Shown: positions 16,722-25,530 of the stretch, in pieces | How the letters are laid out: each line of letters starts with the position of its first letter | Numbering within the stretch: the stretch's first letter is position 1 | Source: Botrimarina mediterranea | GTDB lineage: Bacteria > Planctomycetota > Planctomycetia > Pirellulales > Lacipirellulaceae | Length of the DNA: 64,000 bases | Assembly: GCF_007753265.1 (NCBI RefSeq) | Contig: NZ_CP036349.1 | Coordinates: 5,142,861-5,206,860, forward strand | Direction: 5' to 3' | The notes under the pieces: generated by a model | Seen by the model: the letters and a program-made list of their open reading frames with translations, nothing else | What the model was told of the DNA's origin: nothing | The model's database searches: none | Translations under genes and position numbers: made by a program

Positions 16722-17798
16722 ATGCGATCACTACTCGCTTGCTCACTCGTCCTCGTGGCCCTTGCCGGCTGCACTAAGCAGTCGACGACAACGCCTGGCG
16801 GCTCGTCTGCGACGCCGCCGAAGGACGCGCCGGTGCTCAGTCTTGCTTGGAGCGAATATCCGAGTTGGAGCGTTTTCGGCGTCGCTCATGAGAAGGGCCT
16901 GCTCAACAAGGCCGAGGGTGAGATGGGTTCGATCGAGAAAGAGCTAGGCGTTGACATCGTCCTGGTGCAGGCCGACTACGAGGCTTGCCTTAGCCAGTAC
17001 GCCAATGGCACGGTGGACGCCGTCTGCATCACGAACATGGACGCGCTCGCCCCAGCGACGGGACGTGACTCGGTCGCGGTGCTGCCGACCTCGACCAGCG
17101 CCGGCGCCGACGCGTGCATCGCCGTCGGGATCGATTCGATCGAGGCGCTGAAGGGAACGCCGACCTACGGGCTGGAGAAGTCCGTTTCGCAATACGCCTT
17201 CGAGCGCGGGCTCGAGGTCGCCGGGCAGAACCCGGATGACTTCGAGTTCAAGAACATGGACCCGGCGAACGCCGCCCTCGCCATGCAGACGGGGGACGAT
17301 GCGGTGAAGTCGATCATGGTGTGGAACCCGTTCGTGCTGCAGACGCTCCGCGACCGCGACGGCTCGAAGCGGATGTTCGACTCGAAAGACATCCCCGAAG
17401 AGATCATCGACATGGTCGTGGTCGGCAAGGACGCGCTCGGCAAGCCGGGCGCCGACAAGTGCGTCGAAGCCGTGCTGAAGGCGTTCTACGAAGTGAATAA
17501 GCAACTCGACGCCGCCGACACGCGCGAAGCGACGCTCAAAGCGCTGGGTGAGAAGTTCAGCAGCCTCGGCGCCGAGGACATGGAGATCGTCGTCCAAGAG
17601 ACCAAGATGTACGCCACGCCCGACGCGGGGGTTGGCCTCTTCGAGAAGGAGGAGTTTCAAGGAACGACGATGCCCGCGGTGGTCGAGTTCTGTGTCACGC
17701 ACGACATCGTTAGCGAGAAGCCGACAGTGGGCTTTGGTGACGCGGCGGCGCAGCTCAACTTTGATGCGTCGTATATGAAGGCGTACGACGCGAAGTGA
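16722..17798 (+). CDS. Solute-binding lipoprotein (NrtA/SsuA-like)
   Basis: 358 residues with a lipoprotein signal (LVLVALAGC, Cys17) and a good AGGAGA site before the ATG. The fold of periplasmic binding proteins for nitrate, sulfonate or thiamine precursor-like ligands is suggested by LAWSEYPSWSVFGVAHEKGL, DYEACLSQYANGTVDAVCIT, NMDALAPATGRDSVAVLPTS and the two-lobe length. It would be tethered to a membrane and deliver a ligand to the permease encoded 93 bp downstream. Ligand unknown; Cys-containing sites (EACLSQ, AVCITN, ADACIAV) near the lobe interface are unusual. Sixth gene of the cluster. Confidence 0.87.
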   Translation: MRSLLACSLVLVALAGCTKQSTTTPGGSSATPPKDAPVLSLAWSEYPSWSVFGVAHEKGLLNKAEGEMGSIEKELGVDIVLVQADYEACLSQYANGTVDAVCITNMDALAPATGRDSVAVLPTSTSAGADACIAVGIDSIEALKGTPTYGLEKSVSQYAFERGLEVAGQNPDDFEFKNMDPANAALAMQTGDDAVKSIMVWNPFVLQTLRDRDGSKRMFDSKDIPEEIIDMVVVGKDALGKPGADKCVEAVLKAFYEVNKQLDAADTREATLKALGEKFSSLGAEDMEIVVQETKMYATPDAGVGLFEKEEFQGTTMPAVVEFCVTHDIVSEKPTVGFGDAAAQLNFDASYMKAYDAK

Positions 17799-17832
17799 AC
17801 TTCGCGTGTCGCGCCGGGAATCCGTGTCCCTT

Positions 17833-17864
17833 ATTTAGCCCCCGGTCAATGACCGGGGGCTAAG
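17833..17864. repeat. Short PR-C-type palindrome, copy 5
   Basis: TTAGCCCCCGGTCA and its reverse complement around one base, just before the permease gene. Same core as at 12953-12985. Confidence 0.8.
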
Positions 17865-17891
17865 TGAAGGGGCGAATCGTCAATTCATCGT

Positions 17892-18686
17892 ATGATCCGC
17901 CAACCGATCCGCCGCACGACGCGCGTCGCCCTCTTTGCCGTGGCCGTGGCGGCGCTGGTGGGGGGTTACGCATGGATGTCGCACCGGGCGCACGTCGCCA
18001 ACCCGAAGAACAAGACGCTGCCCAACCTCTCGCAGTTCGTCGAGGGCTGGCAGCGGATGATCAACCACGAGGGGGGCATCGAGTTCTTCGAGGACGTGCG
18101 CGCGTCGGCGTGGCGGCTTGGCCTGGGCGTGGGCGGCGGCGTGCTGTTGGCGTTCGTTGTCGGATTGGCGATGGGGTGCTTCCCTGCCGTCGAGGCCCTC
18201 TTGCTGCCGCCGATCTCGTTCTTCGCCAAGATCCCGCCCACCGCGATGCTCGCGGTCTACTTCGTCTTTTTCGGCGTGACCGGCGTGCAGATCTTCGTCG
18301 CGCTGATCGCGTTCGGCATTTTCCCGACGCTGGCCCAGTCGATCGCTCAAGCGGCGCAGCAGGACGTCGATGAGCACACGATCAACAAGTCGTACACGCT
18401 CGGCGCGTCGCACTTCGAAGTGGTCTGGGAAGTGGTGCTGCGGCAGATCCTGCCAAGGATCATCGAGAACGCCCGGCTCTCGGTCGGCCCGGCGATGGTC
18501 TTCCTGATCGCGGCGGAGTTCGCGCTGGCGGATGTCGGCTTCGGCTACACGCTGCGGATGCAGTCGCGGCTGCAGAACATGAACGTCGTCTACACCTATC
18601 TGGCGATCCTGGCGGTCGCGGGGCTGGTGATCGACGGGGTGCTGATTCGGCTGAGGCGTTGGCTCTGTCCGTGGTTCAGGGCTTAG
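17892..18686 (+). CDS. ABC transporter permease (SsuC/TauC-like)
   Basis: 264 residues with about six TM helices. The binding-protein-dependent permease (EAA) loop is present as HTINKSYTLGASHFEVVWEV followed by VLRQILPRI, the site that docks an ABC ATPase. The family serves nitrate, sulfonate, taurine and similar solutes. No matching SsuB/TauB/NrtC ATPase lies next to it, which is unusual for this family; the nearest ATPase (22819-23568) is on the other strand and belongs to an exporter type. The permease is the last gene of the cluster and is followed by a PR-B palindrome. Confidence 0.9.
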   Translation: MIRQPIRRTTRVALFAVAVAALVGGYAWMSHRAHVANPKNKTLPNLSQFVEGWQRMINHEGGIEFFEDVRASAWRLGLGVGGGVLLAFVVGLAMGCFPAVEALLLPPISFFAKIPPTAMLAVYFVFFGVTGVQIFVALIAFGIFPTLAQSIAQAAQQDVDEHTINKSYTLGASHFEVVWEVVLRQILPRIIENARLSVGPAMVFLIAAEFALADVGFGYTLRMQSRLQNMNVVYTYLAILAVAGLVIDGVLIRLRRWLCPWFRA

Positions 18687-18696
18687 GGAATTACAA

Positions 18697-18785
18697 CTGT
18701 AGGAGGCGTCTCCCGACGCCGATTACGTTGTCCTAGCCGAATCGGCATGGTGCGCGTAATCGGCGTCTGGAGACGCCTCCTACAA
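18697..18785. repeat. PR-B palindrome, copy 4
   Basis: Arms TGTAGGAGGCGTCTCCCGAC and GTCTGGAGACGCCTCCTACA, extended by GCCGATTACG/CGTAATCGGC. It fills the spacer between the convergent permease and HlyD genes and may act as a two-way transcript end. Confidence 0.85.
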
Positions 18786-18792
18786 AGTAGCC

Positions 18793-19995
18793 CTACAACT
18801 CTCTCACCCGCACGCCGTCCGATACGCGGTCACTCGGGTGGATGACCACGGTGTCCCCCTCGGTGATCCCTTCGGTGATCTCGCAGAGGGTGTCGTTGCG
18901 GCGTCCGACGGTGACGGGCGTGAGTTTCGCGACGCCCTCCACGACCTTGAAGGCTGACCAGCGGTCGCCTTGACGGAACAGCGCGCTCGCGGGGACGGTG
19001 ACGACGTCCTTCGCTTCGTCCGTGACTATGCGGGCTTCGACGCGGAAGCCGTCGCCCAGGTCGCGGCGCTGGTCGGGTGGGTCCACTAGGTCGATGATCG
19101 CGTTGACGCGTTGCTCTTCGACACCGAGCGACGAGACCTTGGTGAAGCCCGCCGGCTCGATCAGCCGCACGCGGCCTTCGAGCGGCCTGGCGCCTCCCCA
19201 TCGTTCGAGGATCACCCGGTCGCCGGGCTGGATCGCCACCGCGTCACTCGACAACACATCAACCTCGACCTCCAGGTCCGAGGGCGCGCCGAGTTCGAGC
19301 AGCGGGGTGCCTGCCGTCACAACGGCGGAGCTTTCTTGGAAGACGCGTAAGACGCGCCCGTCGATCGGTGACCGGATAGGGAAGGCCCATTCTTCGACCT
19401 CGGACGGGCCGTTCTGTTGCGAGCGGATCAGCGCCGCCTTGGCTTGATCGAGCTCGAACTCGGCGATCTCCCGGGCGTACTGCGCGACACGGATCCCCTC
19501 GGCAGCCATCTTGTGACGCGTCTCGGCCGTCTCGAGCTCGCTCTGCGTCAGGCCGCCTCCGGAAGCGGCCTGACGGACTCGCATCATCTCCGACTCGGCG
19601 TTGTCGGCCTCGATCATCGCGCGTTCGATCTCGATCGCCGTCTTCGCCAGCAGCGCCTGCGCCGCGTGGACACGGGCCTCGGTCTGAGCGAGCGTCCGCG
19701 CGTCAAGCAACTCGGGGTCGCGCGGCTCGAGCACGGTGAGCACCGTCTTATCCGCTTCGACCGTGTCGCCGGGATCGAGGTCGATCCGCAAGAGCCGCCC
19801 CGACAGCGGCGCCGAGACGACGTACTTGTCCTTGATGCGTGTCTTGCCGTCCTCATCGACGGTGACGAGCACCGTGTCCCGTTTCGCCTGCGCCATCTCG
19901 ACCGGCGTCGGCTCGGGCCAAAACGCGAGCACGAGACCCGCGACGACGAGCCCGCCGATGGTGAGGAAGAACGCTTTACCGAGCCAATTTTGCAT
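18793..19995 (-). CDS. HlyD-family periplasmic adaptor
   Basis: 400 residues from the ATG at 19995 (MQNWLGKAFFLTIGG); the frame is open 38 codons further, but that stretch is encoded by a repeat arm and lacks sense as an N-terminus. One TM helix (8-27), a biotinyl-lipoyl-like hairpin (VSAPLSGRLLRIDLDPGDTV and IRSPIDGRVLRVFQESSAVV) and a helical coiled-coil between (85-190) are typical of membrane fusion proteins. With the FtsX-like permease and ATPase upstream it would form a DevABC/MacAB-like exporter. Substrate unknown. Confidence 0.88.
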   Translation of the reverse strand: MQNWLGKAFFLTIGGLVVAGLVLAFWPEPTPVEMAQAKRDTVLVTVDEDGKTRIKDKYVVSAPLSGRLLRIDLDPGDTVEADKTVLTVLEPRDPELLDARTLAQTEARVHAAQALLAKTAIEIERAMIEADNAESEMMRVRQAASGGGLTQSELETAETRHKMAAEGIRVAQYAREIAEFELDQAKAALIRSQQNGPSEVEEWAFPIRSPIDGRVLRVFQESSAVVTAGTPLLELGAPSDLEVEVDVLSSDAVAIQPGDRVILERWGGARPLEGRVRLIEPAGFTKVSSLGVEEQRVNAIIDLVDPPDQRRDLGDGFRVEARIVTDEAKDVVTVPASALFRQGDRWSAFKVVEGVAKLTPVTVGRRNDTLCEITEGITEGDTVVIHPSDRVSDGVRVREL

Positions 19996-20000
19996 TTTGT

Positions 20001-20224
20001 AACCGCCAAGACGCCAGGAGCGCCAAGGATCGCCAGGAATCTTATGGACGCATTGAAGGCCCTTTATGCCTGTTGTTCTTTCGCTACAAGGGTAAGAAGA
20101 GAAGAACACTACTCACCGCTAATCAGCACTAATGATTTCATCTCATTCGCCTTAATTAGCGGCAATAAGTGTTCCTGCTTCTTCCATCCTGGCGATCCTT
20201 GGCGCTCTTGGCGTCTTGGCGGTT
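20001..20224. repeat. 224-bp MITE-like inverted-repeat element
   Basis: Terminal arms of 38 bp with one mismatch (AACCGCCAAGACGCCAGGAG at the left end) flank an AT-richer centre that itself contains smaller inverted repeats (CGCTAAT/ATTAGCG, AGAACACT/AGTGTTCC). No coding capacity. It separates the permease and adaptor genes. Confidence 0.7.
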
Positions 20225-20230
20225 CATCTT

Positions 20231-22597
20231 TTAGTCACGTGATTTAAGGACAGCGATAAGGTCGAGGTGGTCGAGGCTGCGTCGCACCAGGAGGCCGGAG
20301 ACAGTTGAGGCGGCGAGGACCACCGAGGTTGCTACTCCGTAGGTTGATCGCTCCACCACCAGTGGGAAGCGGAACACCTCTTGGTCCACCATTGACGTCA
20401 GCCCCCAAGCGAAGCCGTAGCCCATCAGCCAGCCGAACGGCAGCGCCACAAGCGTCAAGAGGCCGAGCTCGCCCAAGAGGATCGTCGAGATCTCGCCGCG
20501 GGTGAAGCCCACCACGCGCAGCGTCGCCAGCTCGCGCGAGCGCTCGCTGAGGGCGATCCGGGCGCTGTTGTAGACAACGCCGACCGCGATCACGCAGGCG
20601 AAGAAGAGGTTGATCTTCTTCATGGTACCGAGGTTCTTCGCCATCGTGTCTTGAAAACTCTCCAAGGCGTTGCGTTTGACGGTAACGCTCGCCACCTTCG
20701 GGATCTCTTTGAGCTCTCGGAAGGTTTGCGATTCGTAGAGCGAGTCGGTCTGCAGGTAAGCCGCGTTGACGCGCGGCCCCTCGCCCATGAAGCGGTTGAG
20801 GTTGTCGAGCGTCGTGTAGGCGTTGAGTCCTTGGAGGTCGTCGATCAGCGAGACCACAGGCAGGTCGGCGTCGGGGCGTTTGCCTTCGAGCGTCTCGACC
20901 CGCACCGAGTCGCCGGGCTCGACGTCGAGCAGGGCCGCTAGTTTCCGCGATAGCATCAGCCCGCCACGCGGTGGTGCATAGACTGCGCCCGAGCTGTCTA
21001 CCAGCCGCATCAGCTGGCCCTCTTCCGAGAGGCCCGACAGGGCCACGCGGCGTTGCCGTTGCCCGTTATGCAGCCGGGACGGCACGGTGCGTAGCGGTTC
21101 GGCGCGGAGCACGCCGGGGACGTTGCGGAACTCGTGCAGGATGTCGGGCGAGTCGGGCTCGATGGTCGCCGCCATCATATCGAACGCCTGCACGCGGAAG
21201 AATTGCTGCTCCATCGTGAAGTCGATCGCGTCTTGGACGAACTGCCCAACGACGATGATCGCCACACTCAAAGCAATGGCGAAGATCGAGATCACGCTCC
21301 GCATCGGGCGGCGTTCGAGCTGGCGGATGATCATCCGGGCGACGTTCGGCACGTACCGACCGAAGCCGATGCGTTCAAAGAACGTCGGCTTGAAGGACGC
21401 CGGCGGCTCGGGCCGCATCGCCTCGGCCGGGGCGACCCGCACGGCGCGCCAGATTGAGCCGATCGCGCCGAGCGTCGCCGCGCCGCCGGCCGCGGTGATG
21501 GCCGTGGCGATCACCGACGGCTTGATGACGATGATCAGCTCGGGGTACTGGTACACCTGCGCGATCATCTGCGTGAACACCCGCGCAAGGTACGCGCCGC
21601 CGGGGATGCCGATCGCGGCGCCGAGCAGGATGATCATCAGCACCAGCTTCAAGAAGTGCCAGCCGATCTGCACGTTCGAGTAGCCGAACGCCTTCAGCGC
21701 GGCGATCTGCTCGCGCTGCAGCGCGAGCACGCGGCTGAGCACGACGTTGAGGAGGAACGCGGCGACCGACAGGAAGATGGTCGGCGCCACGGTGCCGTGG
21801 ACCTTGAGACCGTCGATGTCGCTGGTGAGCAAGAGGTGAGAGAGTTGGTCCTTGCGGCCGTACGCCCCGACGCCGCCGTAGGGCGCCAGCAGATTATCGA
21901 CTTGGAAGATGACCTGTTCGAGATTGGCGTCGCGGGCTAAGCCGATCGACAAGTCATTGAAGGCGCCCTCCATGTTGAAGGCCATTTCGAGCGCCTCCTC
22001 CTGCATCCAGAAGACGCCAAAGCGCTTCGCGTCGGGCACGAGGTCTCCCGGCTTCACCATGAAGACGTACTCGGGCGACAGCACCACGCCGACGATGCGG
22101 AGCGTCTTCTTGCGGCCGTTGAGGATCGCCGTGACCGAATCGCCGACACGGAGGTTGTTGGCGTCGACAAATTTCTCGCTGGCGAGCACCTCGTCGTCAC
22201 GCCCCGGAGCGAGCAACCGGCCGCGGCGCAAATAGATGCGATTCAGTGAAGGCTCGCGTCCCTCGGGTAGCGAGATCAACGTTCCGACAGCGGGTTCGTC
22301 GAGCCCCGGCACATCGAGGTTGACCCCCTCAACAAGGCGGGTTTCGACCCGCGTGACGCCCGGCAGGTCGGCGAGGCGCGTCCTCAATGAGTTCGGCGCT
22401 CGCTTCGCTTTGCCAAAGACATCCGCGAAATTGTGACGCTCATAGAACCGGTCACGCGTGGTCTCGAGCGACGCCAGCAGAGTGCGAGACTCGATCCAGG
22501 TGGCGATCCCCGCCGACACCACCAGCGCAATCATGATCGCCTGCCCGAGCATCCCGCGCAGGTCGCGTAGCAGCTTTCTATCGAGCGCGGAGATCAT
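20231..22597 (-). CDS. FtsX-like ABC transporter permease, two-unit type
   Basis: 788 residues from the ATG at 22597 (MISALDRKLLRDLRGM); ten more codons are open upstream. It holds two FtsX units: N-terminal TM, a periplasmic domain (60-260), three TM helices (270-400), then a second TM, periplasmic domain (460-650) and final three TM helices (680-780). Conserved cytoplasmic segments REQIAALKAFGYSNVQIGWH and SERSRELATLRVVGFTRGEI are the ATPase-coupling loops. Such permeases work in lipoprotein or lipid export and efflux with LolD/MacB-type ATPases, here encoded just upstream. Confidence 0.9.
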   Translation of the reverse strand: MISALDRKLLRDLRGMLGQAIMIALVVSAGIATWIESRTLLASLETTRDRFYERHNFADVFGKAKRAPNSLRTRLADLPGVTRVETRLVEGVNLDVPGLDEPAVGTLISLPEGREPSLNRIYLRRGRLLAPGRDDEVLASEKFVDANNLRVGDSVTAILNGRKKTLRIVGVVLSPEYVFMVKPGDLVPDAKRFGVFWMQEEALEMAFNMEGAFNDLSIGLARDANLEQVIFQVDNLLAPYGGVGAYGRKDQLSHLLLTSDIDGLKVHGTVAPTIFLSVAAFLLNVVLSRVLALQREQIAALKAFGYSNVQIGWHFLKLVLMIILLGAAIGIPGGAYLARVFTQMIAQVYQYPELIIVIKPSVIATAITAAGGAATLGAIGSIWRAVRVAPAEAMRPEPPASFKPTFFERIGFGRYVPNVARMIIRQLERRPMRSVISIFAIALSVAIIVVGQFVQDAIDFTMEQQFFRVQAFDMMAATIEPDSPDILHEFRNVPGVLRAEPLRTVPSRLHNGQRQRRVALSGLSEEGQLMRLVDSSGAVYAPPRGGLMLSRKLAALLDVEPGDSVRVETLEGKRPDADLPVVSLIDDLQGLNAYTTLDNLNRFMGEGPRVNAAYLQTDSLYESQTFRELKEIPKVASVTVKRNALESFQDTMAKNLGTMKKINLFFACVIAVGVVYNSARIALSERSRELATLRVVGFTRGEISTILLGELGLLTLVALPFGWLMGYGFAWGLTSMVDQEVFRFPLVVERSTYGVATSVVLAASTVSGLLVRRSLDHLDLIAVLKSRD

Positions 22598-22600
22598 TTT

Positions 22601-22810
22601 GTGCACCACGAAGGCACGAAGGGGCACTAAGAAGAATGGGACGCGGATGCACGCAGATTTAATGGATGGAAAGAGATCAGGATCAGATAGCCGTAGGGTG
22701 GGTCGCGACCCACCAGCAGCGGAGCTTGTTTAGGGTTCTTGGTGGGTCATGACCTACCCTACATCTGTCTGTATGCTTCCTTTGTTCCTTCGTTACTTTG
22801 TGGTTCAAAA
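22601..22810. repeat. Nested inverted repeats between permease and ATPase genes
   Basis: Outer arms GTGCACCACGAAGGCACGAA and TTCCTTCGTTACTTTGTGGT are imperfect reverse complements. Inside lie two copies of a small unit, GGTGGGTCGCGACCCACC at 22698-22715 and GGTGGGTCATGACCTACC at 22742-22759. The same small unit recurs at 38494-38511. Confidence 0.6.
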
Positions 22811-22818
22811 AAGCAGAA

Positions 22819-23568
22819 CTACCACTCAAGCTCGCTGGCGGCGATCTTTGTTGCGTTGTGTTCTTCGCCGGCGATGCGGCCGTCGCTGATGTGGATGACG
22901 CGGTCGGCCATCTTGGCGATCACGGCGTTGTGGGTGATGACGGCGGTCGTGGCGCCGAGTTCGGCGTTGACGCGCTGGATCGCGTCGAGCACGAGGACGC
23001 CCGTATGAACGTCGAGCGCGCCGGTGGGTTCGTCGCAGAGGAGCACGTCGGGGCGTTTCGCTACGGCGCGGGCGATCGCCACGCGTTGCTGTTCGCCGCC
23101 CGACATCTGTGACGGGAAGTGATTCATCCGATCATCGAGGTCCACCAGCTTCAGAGCTTCGGTAGGATCGAGGGGGTTGGGGGAGATCTCGGTGATGAGG
23201 GCGACGTTCTCCCGCGCCGTGAGGCTCGGGATCAGGTTGTAGAATTGGAAGACGAAGCCGACGTGGTCGCGGCGGTAGCGGGTCAGCGCCGTGTCGTTGA
23301 ATGCCGTCAGCTTTTCGCCGCGATAGAAAACATCGCCCGAGGTCGGCGCGTCGAGACCGCCGAGGATGTTGAGTAGCGTGCTCTTGCCACTCCCCGAGGG
23401 GCCGAGGAGGACGACGAACTCGCCCGGCCAGAGGTCGAGATCGACGCCGTTGAGTGCGTGGACTTCGATCTCGCCCATCTTGTAGGTCTTTATGACCGAC
23501 CGGGCCGAGAAGACGGCCTGCTTCACGTCGCTGTCGGGCGCCTTGTCAGCGGGATTGCGAGCTGCCAT
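22819..23568 (-). CDS. LolD/MacB-type ABC ATPase
   Basis: 249 residues with all ABC motifs: Walker [10 protein letters not shown] (near 53), Q-loop [10 protein letters not shown], signature [14 protein letters not shown], Walker [11 protein letters not shown] and H-loop VITHNAV. The family powers FtsX-like permeases. Gene order ATPase, permease, adaptor on the minus strand marks one tripartite export system. Its 5' spacer towards mazG is short and holds a PR-D half block. Confidence 0.92.
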   Translation of the reverse strand: MAARNPADKAPDSDVKQAVFSARSVIKTYKMGEIEVHALNGVDLDLWPGEFVVLLGPSGSGKSTLLNILGGLDAPTSGDVFYRGEKLTAFNDTALTRYRRDHVGFVFQFYNLIPSLTARENVALITEISPNPLDPTEALKLVDLDDRMNHFPSQMSGGEQQRVAIARAVAKRPDVLLCDEPTGALDVHTGVLVLDAIQRVNAELGATTAVITHNAVIAKMADRVIHISDGRIAGEEHNATKIAASELEW

Positions 23569-23654
23569 GCGCTGCTAGAGCGGGGACGTTGGGGCCGGGG
23601 AGGTCGCTGTAGTATAACGGCGTGGGGGTGCGTCGGAACGACACGGCTCACAGC

Positions 23655-23685
23655 CCCCCGTCCCTAGCCCCTAGCCCCTCCCCAA
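23655..23685. repeat. PR-D half block
   Basis: C-rich run TCCCTAGCCCCTAGCCCCTC ending just before the mazG ATG. No matching G-rich arm is nearby. Confidence 0.55.
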
Positions 23686-23686
23686 C

Positions 23687-23986
23687 ATGCACCTCGGCGA
23701 CTTCCAGCAGCTCATCCGCGACATGTACCACGAGAAGGACGTCGCCCGGGGCGTCGATGGGACGTTCATGTGGCTGATGGAAGAGGTCGGTGAGCTAGCA
23801 GCGGCTCTCCGAGAAGGCACGCTCGAAGAGCAGAAGGGCGAGTTCGCCGACGTCCTGGCGTGGCTCACCACGATCGCCAACGTCGCCGGTGTTGATCTCA
23901 CCGAGGCGATCCAAGCGAAGTACGGCAGCGGGTGCCCCGGGTGCGGGCGCATGGCTTGCGTTTGCGCGGATTCAGAGAAGCCGTAG
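23687..23986 (+). CDS. MazG-like nucleotide pyrophosphohydrolase with Cys tail
   Basis: 99 residues. The MazG helices with the metal-binding EExxE/ExxD pattern are visible as WLMEEVGELAAAL (near 29) and KGEFADVLAWLTTIANVAG (near 49). The last 20 residues carry CPGCGRMACVC, a compact cluster of four Cys that could bind zinc. The enzyme would hydrolyse nucleoside triphosphates (house-cleaning or regulatory). The ATG follows a C-rich repeat arm without a Shine-Dalgarno sequence. Confidence 0.85.
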   Translation: MHLGDFQQLIRDMYHEKDVARGVDGTFMWLMEEVGELAAALREGTLEEQKGEFADVLAWLTTIANVAGVDLTEAIQAKYGSGCPGCGRMACVCADSEKP

Positions 23987-24001
23987 CCGGTAGACCTCGG
24001 C

Positions 24002-24092
24002 CTGTGGGGGGCGTCTCCCGACGCCGATTACGGTGTCCCGGCCGAACACGGCGCTGTGCGCGAAATCTGGGTCTGGAGACTCCTCCCGCAGC
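24002..24092. repeat. PR-B palindrome, copy 5, degenerate
   Basis: Left arm GGGGGGCGTCTCCCGACGCC is good; the right arm GGGTCTGGAGACTCCTCCCG has several changes. It lies after mazG. Confidence 0.7.
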
Positions 24093-24106
24093 CAGGTTTA
24101 CCGCCA

Positions 24107-24142
24107 ATAAAAAAGCCCGTGGCTAGCGCGCTAGCCACGGGC
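24107..24142 (-). terminator. Rho-independent terminator of the DUF1559 gene
   Basis: A perfect 28-bp palindrome (GCCCGTGGCTAGC and its complement) at 24115-24142 is followed, on the minus strand, by a T-run. It lies 27 bp after the stop codon of the pseudopilin gene. Confidence 0.85.
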
Positions 24143-24168
24143 GAATTCTCGTCTGTTATTTTACAACC

Positions 24169-25191
24169 TTACTCTTCGCTCACGACCTCTTCGCCGTTGC
24201 GCGAACCCATCGCCAGGTACACGTCCATGTCGATGTCGTCGGCGAGGCCGCGGACGCTGCCGTCGCCGAACACGAACATCGTGTTGCCCGGGTGGAAGCT
24301 GCCGAACGGCAGGTTGTTGTAACGGACCGACTTCTCCGCTCCCGCGGGGAGCGCGGGGCGGTCCTCTTCGAGGTGCAGCCGATAGTAGCCCACTTGGTCG
24401 AGGTCGGCGTTCGGCGGGATACGGCGGTCGAAGTTCTTCGCCGCGGAGACGGCCGTCTTCTGCTGCGGCCCGCGCGGCGGCCCCGGCGCCGAGGGCGTGT
24501 CGTTGGCGCTGTAGTAGCTGCCGAACGTCCAAGTGCGGAGCTGGTACCAGCGTTCGCCGGCCATCGCCGTTTTGCTGAGCCCGTCGATCGCCTTGCGGAG
24601 CGGCGTCAACGCGTCAACCACCATCAGCCCGTCCGTGTTCACCGGTCCGAAGTCTCCGCTGACGTTCGCCTCGTCGCCGACGCATTGGTCGCCACGGCTG
24701 CGGAGGCACTCGGTAACACCCGAGCGGCTGAAGTAAGACCCGAGCACGCCGGCGTACGACATCACACGGAAATCGTATTTGCGTCCGCGGACCTGCTCGA
24801 CCTCTGGGTCGGTGGGGCACGTGTACTGCGAGATCGCCGTGCTGTTGGCGAGCTCGAGCGTCTCGGCGTCTTCGGCGTAATTCGTGTGAATGTCCGCGGA
24901 GACGGCGGCCTCTTCCATGAACGGCAGGATGTAGACCTGCCAGCCGAGGCCATTGAGCCGTTCGGCGGGAGAGTTCGACGACGCGGGCGGCAAGCCGTTG
25001 CGTGACGACTCGTAGTTCAGACAGGCGAGACCGATCTGCTTGAGGTTGTTCTGGCATTCCGAACGCCGCGCCGCCTCACGCGCCGCTTGCACCGCCGGGA
25101 GCAGCAGCGCAACGAGGATGCCAATGATGGCGACCACCACCAAGAGCTCCACGAGCGTGAAGCCGAACGCCTTTCGATTCGAAGTAGTCAC
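24169..25191 (-). CDS. DUF1559 pseudopilin with H-x9-DG tail
   Basis: About 340 residues from the GTG at 25191, which places the type IV pilin-like methylation site 11 residues from the start (KAFGFTLVELLVVVAIIGIL); an ATG at 25248 would add 19 residues. The helix runs into LLPAVQAAREAARRSECQNN, typical of planctomycete DUF1559 proteins, and the C-terminus has HPGNTMFVFGDGSV, the H-x9-DG motif. These proteins are exported through a type II/IV pilus-like route; the family is hugely expanded in planctomycetes and its role is not settled. Confidence 0.9.
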   Translation of the reverse strand: MTTSNRKAFGFTLVELLVVVAIIGILVALLLPAVQAAREAARRSECQNNLKQIGLACLNYESSRNGLPPASSNSPAERLNGLGWQVYILPFMEEAAVSADIHTNYAEDAETLELANSTAISQYTCPTDPEVEQVRGRKYDFRVMSYAGVLGSYFSRSGVTECLRSRGDQCVGDEANVSGDFGPVNTDGLMVVDALTPLRKAIDGLSKTAMAGERWYQLRTWTFGSYYSANDTPSAPGPPRGPQQKTAVSAAKNFDRRIPPNADLDQVGYYRLHLEEDRPALPAGAEKSVRYNNLPFGSFHPGNTMFVFGDGSVRGLADDIDMDVYLAMGSRNGEEVVSEE

Positions 25192-25530
25192 AACAAGCCG
25201 TGCCTCAAAGGAAGAAAGGGCACGCAGTTTCCGGTGAAGAACAGACACACCGGGGCGGCCCCAACGCCTAGACTACAAAGACGACTCGCGGCCTTGGACC
25301 CCGAAGACGCTACTGATTTTGCTAGCTCGTGGAGACGGTGGGATGTCTCACGCAATGCCGCAACGATGCAAAGAGACGTGCTGTTCCGACCGCAAATTCG
25401 AGACGCGTTCGCGAGACCTTCCTGCGCTGTCCCGGGTTGACGCGGCTTCGCCAGTTCGCGCCACCCCCTCGATAGGTTCCAATCGAAGACCTCTCCGCCA
25501 TCCGCAACCCGACTTCCGCCATCTCTCGCC

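Noticed and set aside
22819..23568. ABC ATPase as the missing partner of the SsuC-type permease
   Set aside because: Its motifs and its direct neighbours (FtsX permease, HlyD adaptor) mark it as an exporter ATPase, on the opposite strand.
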